Below, one piece after another: positions 7,198 through 14,177 of a stretch of 34,598 nucleotides of DNA. The position numbers were made by a program, and so were the translations under genes. Each line of letters opens with the position of its first letter. Within the stretch, counting starts at the first letter, position 1. This DNA is from Bacteroidota bacterium (GTDB lineage Bacteria; Bacteroidota; Bacteroidia; Bacteroidales; CG2-30-32-10): positions 1 through 34,598 of the forward strand of contig JACAAW010000021.1 of the NCBI GenBank assembly GCA_013377115.1. The letters run 5' to 3'. The notes under the pieces are model-generated. The model searched no databases. It was not told where the DNA came from and saw only the letters and a list, made by a program, of their open reading frames with translations.

Positions 7198-8502
7198 ATG
7201 AGTACGCTAAAAAACAAATTCGTTGAAAAAGCTGTTCCCGCAGCAGCAGATTTTAAAAAACTTCTGAAAGAATATGGAAGTACTGAAATTGGTAAAGTTA
7301 CCATCGAATCAGTTCTTGATGGGATGAAAGGTATTCCAGCATTATTGTGTTTAACTTCAAAACTTGATTCTCAAGAAGGAATTAGATTCAGAGGATATTC
7401 AATTCCTGAATTACAAGACAAATTACCAAAATTAAGCCCAACTGATGAACCATTACCAGAAGGTTTATTTTATTTAATGTTATTAGGCGATCTTCCAACC
7501 GATGCTGATGTTAAAGAAATTGGTGAAGAATGGAAAAAACGTGCAATCGTACCAAAACATGTTTATGATGTTATTGATGCCCTACCTTTAGATTCTGCTC
7601 CAATGGCTGATTTCACTGCTGCTATTTTAGCTTTAGCAACAGGTTCTGAATTCTTAAAAGCATATAGTGCTGGTGTAAACAAAAAAGATTATTGGGATTC
7701 AACATACGAAGATTGTATGAATTTAATCGCACAATTACCTGTAATTGCTGCTTACATCTATCGTAAACATTATTTTAATGGAAGTCAAATTGCTGCCGAC
7801 CCAAGTTTGGATTGGTCTGCAAATTTAGCTCATATGATGGGATACGATGATGCTGAAATTCAAAAATTATTTAGATTGTATTTAACAATTCATGCTGACC
7901 ATGAAGGTGGAAACGTTTCAGCTCACGCTACTCACCTAGTTGCATCTGCATTAAGCAATCCTTATTACGCTTATGGCGCTGGTATGCTAGGATTAGCAGG
8001 TCCATTACATGGATATGCAAATCAAGAAGTTATTGCTTGGGTTAATGATATGATTGGTGAAATTGGAACATCTACTCCATCAAAACAACAAATTCACGAT
8101 TTCTGTGAAAAAACAATTGCTGCTGGTAGAGTTATTCCTGGATACGGACATGCTGTATTGAGAAAAACTGATCCACGTTTCGAAGCACAAAGAGAATTTG
8201 CTGGAAAATATTGTCAAAATGATAGTTTTATCCAAATTATTAATGATTTATACGAAATCGTTCCTCCAATACTTGGCGGATTAGGAAAAGTAAAAAATCC
8301 ATGGCCAAATGTTGATGCATATTCTGGTTCATTATTGATGCATTATGGTATTACTCAAGCACCTTTCTACACAGTATTATTTGGTGTTTCAAGAGCATTG
8401 GGTGTATTGGCTTCAATTTTATGGGATAGAGCATTAGGAATGCAAATTGAAAGACCATCTTCATTTACAATGGAATGGTTCAAAGAAAAAGCTGGTATTT
8501 AG
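7198..8502 (+). CDS. gltA: Citrate synthase, mitochondrial (eukaryotic-like) type
   Basis: A 434-residue cytoplasmic enzyme that condenses oxaloacetate and acetyl-CoA to citrate, the entry step of the TCA cycle. It closely follows the animal mitochondrial enzyme rather than the E. coli GltA type: EGIRFRGYSIPE, EPLPEGLF, YEDCMNLIAQLP, LTIHADHEGGNVSAHATHLV, and NPWPNVDAYSG are all in place, and the length equals that of the mature mitochondrial protein. The catalytic triad is present: His271 (GPLHGYAN), His318 (GYGHAVL) and Asp373 (NVDAYSG), matching His274, His320 and Asp375 of the pig enzyme from memory of that sequence. Lacking the allosteric N-terminal domain of type II enzymes, it is probably dimeric and NADH-insensitive. 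mdh follows 28 nt behind; a consensus promoter lies upstream. Confidence 0.97.
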   Translation: MSTLKNKFVEKAVPAAADFKKLLKEYGSTEIGKVTIESVLDGMKGIPALLCLTSKLDSQEGIRFRGYSIPELQDKLPKLSPTDEPLPEGLFYLMLLGDLPTDADVKEIGEEWKKRAIVPKHVYDVIDALPLDSAPMADFTAAILALATGSEFLKAYSAGVNKKDYWDSTYEDCMNLIAQLPVIAAYIYRKHYFNGSQIAADPSLDWSANLAHMMGYDDAEIQKLFRLYLTIHADHEGGNVSAHATHLVASALSNPYYAYGAGMLGLAGPLHGYANQEVIAWVNDMIGEIGTSTPSKQQIHDFCEKTIAAGRVIPGYGHAVLRKTDPRFEAQREFAGKYCQNDSFIQIINDLYEIVPPILGGLGKVKNPWPNVDAYSGSLLMHYGITQAPFYTVLFGVSRALGVLASILWDRALGMQIERPSSFTMEWFKEKAGI

Positions 8503-8530
8503 TAGAACCTTAACTTTAATATAAAAAAAT

Positions 8531-9463
8531 ATGAAAATTACAGTAGTTGGAGCAGGTGCAGTAGGCGCAACATGTGCTGACAATATCGCTCGTAAAGAAC
8601 TTGCCTCAGAACTTGTTCTTATTGACATCAAAGAAGGAATTGCTGAAGGAAAAGCTTTAGATCTTCAACAAACAGCATCACTTTTAGAATTTGATACAAG
8701 AATCACTGGAACAACAAATGATTATGCAAAAACAGCAGGATCTGACGTTGTTGTTATCACTTCAGGTGTTCCTAGAAAACCAGGAATGACTCGCGAAGAG
8801 CTTATCGGTGTAAATGCTGGTATCGTAAAATCGGTTACCGAAAACATTTTAAAACATTCACCAAATGCTATTATTATTGTTATTGCTAATCCAATGGATA
8901 CAATGACTTATTTAGCATATAAAAATGCTGGTATTCCAAAAAATAGAATTATTGGAATGGGCGGAATGTTAGACTGTGCAAGATTTAAATCATATTTAAG
9001 TTCAGAATTAAAATGTTCGTTGAATGATTTACATGCAGTTGTTATTGGTGGTCACGGTGATACTACAATGATTCCTTTAATACGTATGGCAACATTGAAC
9101 TCAAAACCAGTTCCTGAATTAATTAGCGAAGAAAAGCAAAAACAAATCGTTGCTGATACAATGGTTGGTGGAGCTACTTTAACAAAATTCTTAGGCACTT
9201 CAGCATGGTACGCACCAGGCGCTGCTGGAGCTTTATTGGTTGAAGCAATTGTTCGCGATCAGAAAAAGGTTTTCCCATGTTGCGTTTATCTTGATGGTGA
9301 ATATGGCCAAAAAGATATTTGCATTGGAGTTCCAGTTGTTATTGGAAAAAATGGTTGGGAAAAAATCATTGATTACAATTTAACTTCTGATGAACAAACT
9401 TTATTTAACAACAGTGCTGATGCCGTTAGAAGCATGAATTCTGTTCTTGAAACTTTAGTTTAG
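8531..9463 (+). CDS. mdh: Malate dehydrogenase (LDH-like type)
   Basis: A 310-residue NAD-dependent malate/oxaloacetate oxidoreductase. Residues 1-12 carry the Rossmann glycine motif (VVGAGAVG). Asp32 in LVLIDIKEG is the usual NAD-selecting acid. The mobile loop RKPGMTR (81-87) holds the substrate-binding arginines; an Arg as the second residue before the loop end and Met-Thr rather than Gln favour malate over lactate. LDCARF (near 148) and the catalytic His175 (GGHGDT) complete the active site. Length is normal for the bacterial LDH-like MDH group. It directly follows gltA in one unit and supplies the oxaloacetate that citrate synthase uses, so the operon couples the last and first steps of the cycle. 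A strong terminator lies about 55 nt downstream. Confidence 0.97.
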   Translation: MKITVVGAGAVGATCADNIARKELASELVLIDIKEGIAEGKALDLQQTASLLEFDTRITGTTNDYAKTAGSDVVVITSGVPRKPGMTREELIGVNAGIVKSVTENILKHSPNAIIIVIANPMDTMTYLAYKNAGIPKNRIIGMGGMLDCARFKSYLSSELKCSLNDLHAVVIGGHGDTTMIPLIRMATLNSKPVPELISEEKQKQIVADTMVGGATLTKFLGTSAWYAPGAAGALLVEAIVRDQKKVFPCCVYLDGEYGQKDICIGVPVVIGKNGWEKIIDYNLTSDEQTLFNNSADAVRSMNSVLETLV

Positions 9464-9517
9464 TCAATTTGAAATTTAACTTTTCATAAAAAAAGGGTTA
9501 AAAATTAATTAGTATTT

Positions 9518-9553
9518 AAAAAAATCTCTTTCAACTCCGAAAGAGATTTTTTT
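9518..9553 (+). terminator. Terminator of gltA-mdh
   Basis: TCTCTTTC (9525-9532) pairs with GAAAGAGA (9539-9546) across a 6-nt loop. Seven A precede and seven T follow, so the stem can extend and the hairpin may work in both directions. Confidence 0.85.
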
Positions 9554-9666
9554 ATTATAGTTATTTGAAATCTTTAAAATTAATGTTTTTCTAGGAGTTC
9601 AGGGATTTTTGAAAAATCAAAAAAAATCAAATCGCTATTAAATTGCATTTTATTTATCAAAAATTA

Positions 9667-9695
9667 TTGTTTCGTGCGAGAATTTACTATATTTG
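9667..9695 (+). promoter_or_regulatory. Promoter of the cold-shock gene
   Basis: TATATTTG at 9688-9695 is a perfect -7 box; TTG at 9667-9669 lies 18 nt upstream. Transcription should begin near 9702, leaving a leader of only about 20 nt before ATG 9721. This fixes the start of the gene. Confidence 0.65.
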
Positions 9696-9720
9696 CAATG
9701 TAATTTCTAACTTAATAACT

Positions 9721-9912
9721 ATGGCAACAGGTACAGTAAAATTTTTTAATCGTAAAAAAGGTTTTGGATTCATTGTTGAAGATGAATCACAGAAGGATAT
9801 TTTTGTTCATGTATCAGGTCTTTCTGACAAGATTCAGGATAATGACAAAGTTACTTTTGAAATAACTGAAGACGAAAAAGGTAAAAAAGCAATTGACGTT
9901 AAAAGAAGTTAA
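9721..9912 (+). CDS. Cold-shock domain protein (CspA family)
   Basis: A 63-residue single OB-fold protein that binds single-stranded RNA or DNA and melts secondary structure. RNP1 is KGFGFI (residues 13-18) and RNP2 is DIFVHV (26-31); the start MATGTVKFFN and the acidic C-terminal half are typical of short Bacteroidota cold-shock proteins. The frame is open upstream to an ATG at 9643, but a perfect promoter box (9688-9695) lies inside that extension and family members start at the MATGTVK position, so ATG 9721 is the true start. The short leader lacks room for the long thermosensor leader of E. coli cspA. A terminator follows 18 nt after the stop. Confidence 0.93.
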   Translation: MATGTVKFFNRKKGFGFIVEDESQKDIFVHVSGLSDKIQDNDKVTFEITEDEKGKKAIDVKRS

Positions 9913-9930
9913 TTATTTTTCCTAAGGATA

Positions 9931-9966
9931 AAAGAGGTTGTAATATTATTACAGCCTCTTTTTTTG
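9931..9966 (+). terminator. Terminator of the cold-shock gene
   Basis: AAAGAGG (9931-9937) with TGTAA pairs with TTACA and CCTCTTT (9955-9961) around a 5-nt loop with one G-T wobble, followed by a long T-run. The tail overlaps the spacing region of the next promoter. Confidence 0.85.
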
Positions 9967-9980
9967 TTATTTGGATTTGT

Positions 9981-9988
9981 TACCTTTG
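9981..9988 (+). promoter_or_regulatory. -7 box of the ABC-F gene
   Basis: TACCTTTG is a perfect TAnnTTTG match 19 nt before the start codon. No -33 element is found at the normal distance because the preceding terminator's T-run occupies it, so expression may be modest or read through from the cold-shock gene. Confidence 0.45.
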
Positions 9989-10007
9989 CCAAAATTTTAT
10001 CAGAATT

Positions 10008-11897
10008 ATGAATGTCCTTCTTGTCGAAAATCTTTCTAAATCTTATGGAGAGAAAATACTTTTCGAAAATATTACTTTTGGAATTGATTTAGGCAGCAAA
10101 ATAGCACTTATTGCAAAAAATGGAACCGGAAAAACTTCCCTATTAAATATTATTGTTGGAAAAGATATTCCTGATGATGGTAAAGTAGTATCAAGAAAAG
10201 ACATCAATATTTCCTATTTACCACAAAATCCTTCTTTTGATGAAAATGAAATTGTGGTTGATGTTTTGCTTCACACCGAAAATCCAGTTGTTAAGGCAAT
10301 AAAATATTACGAAAAAGTTACTTTATTTCACGATCACGAAAACCAAGAGGATTCTTTAAAAAAAATACAGGAAGCCACCGAGCAAATGGATATTTTGAAT
10401 GCTTGGGATTATGAATCGAAAATAAAAGAAGTCCTTTCTAAACTCGACATCAATAATATTGACAAACCAATTGGCGTGTTATCAGGCGGACAAAAAAAGC
10501 GTCTCGCATTAGCAAAAGTCCTGATAGAAGAACCCGATTTATTGATTTTGGATGAACCTACAAACCATTTGGACATTGAAATGATTGAGTGGCTGGAAGT
10601 ATTCCTTAACAAACAGAAAATCACATTACTTTTAGTTACCCACGACAGGTATTTTCTCGATAGGGTTTGTAACGAAGTAATTGAACTTGATAACGAAAAG
10701 ATTTACCAGTATAAAGGAAATTATACTTACTTTTTGGAAAAGAAGGCCGAACGCGAATTTAATGAAGCTCGTGAAATTGAAAAAGCCCGAAATTTATTGA
10801 AAACAGAGCTAGAATGGATGCGTCGAATGCCCCAAGCTAGAACTACCAAGTCTAAGGCTCGTATTGATTCGTTTTATGTTTTAAAAGATAAAGCATCTGC
10901 AAAAAATAATAACCAAGATATTAAGTTTACCGTAAATATGAACCGGATGGGAAGTAAAATTCTCGAACTTTCTAATATTTGCAAAAAATATGATGATTTA
11001 ATTTTACTGGAGAACTTTTCATATATATTTAAAAAGGGTGAAAAAATTGGTATTATCGGCGGCAATGGGATTGGAAAAAGTACCCTATTAAATATTATCA
11101 CTGAAAATATTAGGGCCGATGCTGGAAAAATTTCGGTTGGAGAAACGATTGTTTTTGGCTATTTTAATCAGGATGGTTTATCCGTAGATGAAGATAAAAC
11201 TGTTTTAGAAATTGTAAAAGACATTGCCGAATATATTCCTGTTGGCAAAGGAAGTAGTTTATCAGCTTCGCAGTTTTTGGTTTACTTTAATTTCCCTCAT
11301 GCAATTCAACACAATCCTTTTTCAAAATTAAGTGGCGGCGAAAGAAGGAGATTGCATTTGGTAACTGTATTGATGAAGAATCCCAATTTCCTCATTTTAG
11401 ATGAACCAACGAATGATTTAGATATCCACACCCTAAATGTTCTGGAGGATTTCTTAAATGAGTTTAATGGATGTGTTTTGATTGTTTCTCACGACAGGTA
11501 TTTTATTGATAAGATTGCTGATCATGTTTTTGTTTTTGAAGGCAATGGAAGAGTAAAAGACTTTTACGGTAATTACACAGATTACAATGTTTATAAGGAA
11601 GAACAATTAAATAAACAGCGCAATATTCAAAAGGAAACAAAGAGAATTGCCGAGCCAAAGCAAAATATTGAAGTAAAAAGCAAACCAACTTATAAAGAGC
11701 AAAAGGAATTCGAAGCCCTAGAATCGGATATTGCTTCATTAGAAGACGAAAAGAAAATACTTTTAGAGAAAATGAATCTCGAACCCCACAATTTTGAAAA
11801 TATCAATAAATGGTCGTTGAGAATTGGAGAAATTATGGAATCACTTGAGGAAAAAACAAATCGATGGATAGAACTTTCAGAAAAATTTGAAGTCTAG
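10008..11897 (+). CDS. uup: ABC-F family ATPase, Uup-like
   Basis: A 629-residue soluble protein with two ATP-binding cassettes and no membrane segments. ABC-F proteins act on the ribosome (E-site) and help with stalled or difficult translation; Uup is also tied to DNA-branch tolerance. Cassette 1: Walker A AKNGTGKTS (36-44), LSGGQ (158-162), Walker B ending in Asp182-Glu183 with PTNHLD. Cassette 2: GGNGIGKST (351-359), LSGGE (441-445), Asp465-Glu466 with PTNDLD. The linker between them (about 245-300) holds the basic RRMPQARTTKSKAR segment usual in Uup. Residues about 550-629 form a Lys/Glu-rich coiled coil, the Uup-type C-terminal domain. The first glycine of Walker A in cassette 1 is Ala. 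Its stop codon overlaps that of the convergent neighbour. Confidence 0.93.
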   Translation: MNVLLVENLSKSYGEKILFENITFGIDLGSKIALIAKNGTGKTSLLNIIVGKDIPDDGKVVSRKDINISYLPQNPSFDENEIVVDVLLHTENPVVKAIKYYEKVTLFHDHENQEDSLKKIQEATEQMDILNAWDYESKIKEVLSKLDINNIDKPIGVLSGGQKKRLALAKVLIEEPDLLILDEPTNHLDIEMIEWLEVFLNKQKITLLLVTHDRYFLDRVCNEVIELDNEKIYQYKGNYTYFLEKKAEREFNEAREIEKARNLLKTELEWMRRMPQARTTKSKARIDSFYVLKDKASAKNNNQDIKFTVNMNRMGSKILELSNICKKYDDLILLENFSYIFKKGEKIGIIGGNGIGKSTLLNIITENIRADAGKISVGETIVFGYFNQDGLSVDEDKTVLEIVKDIAEYIPVGKGSSLSASQFLVYFNFPHAIQHNPFSKLSGGERRRLHLVTVLMKNPNFLILDEPTNDLDIHTLNVLEDFLNEFNGCVLIVSHDRYFIDKIADHVFVFEGNGRVKDFYGNYTDYNVYKEEQLNKQRNIQKETKRIAEPKQNIEVKSKPTYKEQKEFEALESDIASLEDEKKILLEKMNLEPHNFENINKWSLRIGEIMESLEEKTNRWIELSEKFEV

Positions 11898-12397
11898 CGA
11901 TTCATGTAATGCGGATAAAGAATCTTAAGGAATTTTCTTCCAAAATAATAAATAATCAATACGAAAATAATTAGCCACGCGAAGTTCATAATTATTTCCA
12001 TGGAATTTAATTTAACATCATCTTCATTATTGGCGAGCAGGCCCATATCAGTAAATACTTCTATCAGAATACCAATAATACAAAAGAAAAGGTTTGCCAA
12101 AAGTAAGATTAGTCCTTCGCGCCTTTTATTGTACGATTTATAGAGCATAATGCCAAAAATTCCGGTAAAGAAAATTACTGCAGAAAAAAGAAAATTGTAA
12201 ATCCACCCCGAATTACTTCCTAAAGCTTCAAATTGGGTAGTTTTTGTTAGAAATATTTCAGCTAAAGGAAAATATTTGCTAAAAGGAGCATAAAAAAACG
12301 AAACAACAGGTGCAAGAGAATTAATAATTATTATCGCGAAAAATAAACTTTGTAGCCTTCTCAATTTATGACCCAATGAGGATGATTGTTTTTTCAT
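11894..12397 (-). CDS. Four-helix integral membrane protein, possibly DUF4293-like
   Basis: A 167-residue protein with four hydrophobic segments at roughly 14-36, 66-84, 95-115 and 137-155. A basic N-terminus (GHKLRRLQSL) and the basic loop YKSYNKRREG between helices 2 and 3 suggest both face the cytoplasm. The layout (R-x-QSL start, FPLAEIF loop, four helices, a short basic tail) recalls the DUF4293 family of Bacteroidota membrane proteins, but I am not sure of the match and no function is known. The gene is monocistronic in appearance, with a perfect -7 box upstream. Its stop overlaps the stop of the ABC-F gene by four bases (CTAG), with no terminator hairpin between them. Confidence 0.7.
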   Translation of the reverse strand: MKKQSSSLGHKLRRLQSLFFAIIIINSLAPVVSFFYAPFSKYFPLAEIFLTKTTQFEALGSNSGWIYNFLFSAVIFFTGIFGIMLYKSYNKRREGLILLLANLFFCIIGILIEVFTDMGLLANNEDDVKLNSMEIIMNFAWLIIFVLIIYYFGRKFLKILYPHYMNR

Positions 12398-12429
12398 TAA
12401 CGATTAAATAGTTCTTTTTAATTATTAAG

Positions 12430-12437
12430 CAAATATA
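12430..12437 (-). promoter_or_regulatory. -7 box of the four-helix membrane protein gene
   Basis: The minus strand reads TATATTTG, a perfect -7 element, 32 nt before the start codon. No -33 element is seen at the usual spacing. It lies just downstream of the neighbouring terminator, as expected for a new unit. Confidence 0.45.
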
Positions 12438-12470
12438 TAAATTTCTTTGAAACATATTTTAGAACCAAAT

Positions 12471-12505
12471 AAAAAAACGCCAAACAATTATCTTATTTGG
12501 CGTTT
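12471..12505 (-). terminator. Terminator of the second DUF4190 gene
   Basis: On the minus strand AAACGCCAAA (12505-12496) pairs with TTTGGCGTTT (12484-12475) across an 11-nt loop, followed by a T-run. It lies 17 nt beyond the stop codon. Confidence 0.85.
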
Positions 12506-12522
12506 CTAAATCAAAAACCTAA

Positions 12523-12834
12523 TTAAAAATGACCATATTTTAATTGTGAAGAAAACATGAATAAGACTAGAAATGTAACAACAACTCCAACAATTCCAAA
12601 TATCAATCCAATTAATGATCCAGCTTTACCTTTTCCAATTTTCTTTGCTTTTCCTGAACCTATGGCTCCTAATATTATCGCGGTGATATCTAATAGAATT
12701 GCAAATAAATTAATAATAGGTATAAAACTTAATACTAAACCAGTAATTCCAATTATTAATGCAAATGTACCAACAGCATTTTTCGCAACTTTGGTTGTTA
12801 AGGGTTGATCCTGAGTTGTTTTTAATTCTTCCAT
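12523..12834 (-). CDS. DUF4190-type small membrane protein, paralogue 2
   Basis: A 103-residue protein: a polar N-terminus (about 1-18), then hydrophobic segments at roughly 22-62 and 73-95 separated by the basic glycine-rich loop GSGKAKKIGKGKAG. This matches the DUF4190 layout (LGI-x-G-x2-L, DI-A-ILG-IG, then GLI-GI). The function of the family is unknown. The core is identical to its upstream neighbour at 43 of 66 aligned positions, so the pair is a tandem duplication. Between them lies a terminator, and I find only imperfect -7 boxes before this copy, so it may depend on read-through. Its own terminator follows. Confidence 0.82.
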   Translation of the reverse strand: MEELKTTQDQPLTTKVAKNAVGTFALIIGITGLVLSFIPIINLFAILLDITAIILGAIGSGKAKKIGKGKAGSLIGLIFGIVGVVVTFLVLFMFSSQLKYGHF

Positions 12835-12886
12835 AACTTTTGCTATATTTAAAATTTGTTTTTAATAATGGTAAATAGAAATTTAT

Positions 12887-12923
12887 AAAAAAAAACACCA
12901 AACTCAAATTGAATTTGGTGTTT
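12887..12923 (-). terminator. Terminator of the first DUF4190 gene
   Basis: On the minus strand AAACACCAAA (12923-12914) pairs with TTTGGTGTTT (12902-12893), with TCAA/TTGA able to extend the stem inward, followed by a run of T. It separates the two DUF4190 paralogues. Confidence 0.85.
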
Positions 12924-12942
12924 AATACTTTAAAAGCTTTTA

Positions 12943-13260
12943 TTAATAGCGATAATGACTTGCGTCAGAAACTGCTGCAGCTAAAACAAAATACATAATT
13001 ACAAAAATAATGATACCTAATGCTCCAAGGATTAATCCTACCATAGCACCACCTTTACCTTTGCCAACTTTTTTTGCTTTTCCCATTCCAACAGCACCTA
13101 AAATGACTGCTGTAATGTCTAATAAAATTCCAAATACATTGATAATAGGAATAAAGCTTAATACGAAGCCAACGATACCTAAAATTAATGATGTTGTTGC
13201 CATTCCATTACTTCCAGATGGTGCTGGTGTAGCTTGTGTTGTTGTGTTCATTTCTTCCAT
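12943..13260 (-). CDS. DUF4190-type small membrane protein, paralogue 1
   Basis: A 105-residue protein with a polar, Thr/Pro-rich N-terminus (1-20) and hydrophobic segments at about 22-60 and 70-95, joined by the basic loop GMGKAKKVGKGKGG. The core FVLSFIPIINVFGILLDITAVILGAVG is characteristic of DUF4190. The N-terminal polar part probably stays in the cytoplasm. It is the upstream member of a tandem pair and the one with a clear promoter (13324-13355) and a strong terminator. No function is established for the family; a housekeeping envelope role would be a guess. Confidence 0.83.
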   Translation of the reverse strand: MEEMNTTTQATPAPSGSNGMATTSLILGIVGFVLSFIPIINVFGILLDITAVILGAVGMGKAKKVGKGKGGAMVGLILGALGIIIFVIMYFVLAAAVSDASHYRY

Positions 13261-13323
13261 GTTTAATCTTTTTTAGTTAATAAAATAAATTGTTATTTGA
13301 TAGTTTTCAATATCATTCCAAAA

Positions 13324-13355
13324 CAAATATATAGAGTAAAAATTTAAAAGGCAAA
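13324..13355 (-). promoter_or_regulatory. Promoter of the DUF4190 pair
   Basis: The minus strand reads TTTG (13355-13352), a 20-nt spacer and TATATTTG (13331-13324), a full-consensus promoter. The leader to ATG 13260 would be about 57 nt. Confidence 0.7.
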
Positions 13356-13494
13356 TTTATTCCAATATATTTATTAATAGTTTTAAAAAAACAATGTATA
13401 TTGCTGATTTCCAAACAATTTTCAATTAAAAATCAAAATTTCATGAATGCTCACAATAAATTAAGAAAAAATAGCGAATACTGAATTTTGCCTA

Positions 13495-14061
13495 TTACTT
13501 ATTCGCAACATCAATTCCAGCCGTGCTAAATAATACTGACTCGGCTAAACGCTTTTCAATTTCTTCGTTCCACAATTTTTGCTTGGCAGGATTTGTTCCG
13601 TGTTCTGTATCATTGTCATAATAAACCTCCTCTTTTTGCCACTCATTCACAATTTTACTCGCCATCTTTTGAATGGTTTCTGAAACGTTTTTTACTTTCC
13701 TGAAATCTTTTTCAATTAGCATTTGGCGAAATTTTCTTGCATAAATTTCACTGATATCAAAATGATTTTGCTCATGTTTTAAAATATAAGGTGAATCATC
13801 TTTCATGTAGGACTTCGATTTACTAAAAATCGCTTCAACAAAAAACATTAGTGAACCTCCACTAAGTTGGGTATGGAATATTAATGCAGTAGAAGTTGTC
13901 GCAGCGGCTTTTCCAACCGAACGCTTTGCTTGAAAATTCTCTTTTACAAGCAAAGTTTCTTTCGACCAAACAATAGTGTCTTGAGCGAGTTTATTCTTTC
14001 TTTGAGCGTTGACTGATTCAACCGCCAGAATAATTACGATAATCATGATTAAATTTTTCAT
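13495..14061 (-). CDS. DUF922-like secreted putative zinc protease
   Basis: A 188-residue exported protein with a signal peptide (1-19, ending SVNAQ). The motif HEQNHFDI (residues 96-103) fits HExxH of zinc peptidases; together with the following EIYARKFRQ helix and the later YYDNDTEHG near 146-154 it matches the DUF922 family of predicted secreted zinc-dependent proteases. Catalysis by this family is predicted, not proven as far as I know. The region before the motif contains a Gly/Thr/Ala-rich stretch (VGKAAATTSTAL) and a semi-hydrophobic segment. It appears to be a single gene; no clear promoter box was found. A 70-bp repeat element separates it from the DUF5723 gene upstream. Confidence 0.8.
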   Translation of the reverse strand: MKNLIMIIVIILAVESVNAQRKNKLAQDTIVWSKETLLVKENFQAKRSVGKAAATTSTALIFHTQLSGGSLMFFVEAIFSKSKSYMKDDSPYILKHEQNHFDISEIYARKFRQMLIEKDFRKVKNVSETIQKMASKIVNEWQKEEVYYDNDTEHGTNPAKQKLWNEEIEKRLAESVLFSTAGIDVANK

Positions 14062-14097
14062 AGCTATAGTTTTTATTGGTTAGTAATTTAATTTATT

Positions 14098-14167
14098 TTC
14101 AATTTGGGCTACACTTCGACAAGCTCAGTGACCCCATACAAGAAAAAGACAGTGGCTATAAATTGAA
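14098..14167. repeat. Short dispersed-repeat-like element with inverted ends
   Basis: TTCAATTT (14098-14105) and AAATTGAA (14160-14167) are exact inverted ends, with GGGCTACAC and GTGGCTAT just inside giving partial further pairing. The interior holds ACTTCGACAAGCTCAGTGAC (14113-14132), which I recall as a repeat core scattered in many bacterial genomes. The composition is richer in GC than the flanks. It lies between two minus-strand genes and could also serve as a terminator-like hairpin. Confidence 0.5.
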
Positions 14168-14177
14168 TATTAAAATT

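Noticed and set aside
6996-7304. Minus-strand frame across the gltA promoter and start
   Set aside because: It is antisense to gltA, covers a consensus promoter, and has no family-like sequence.
12557-13276. Plus-strand frames opposite both DUF4190 genes
   Set aside because: They mirror the repeated glycine-rich coding sequence on the other strand and have no signals of their own.
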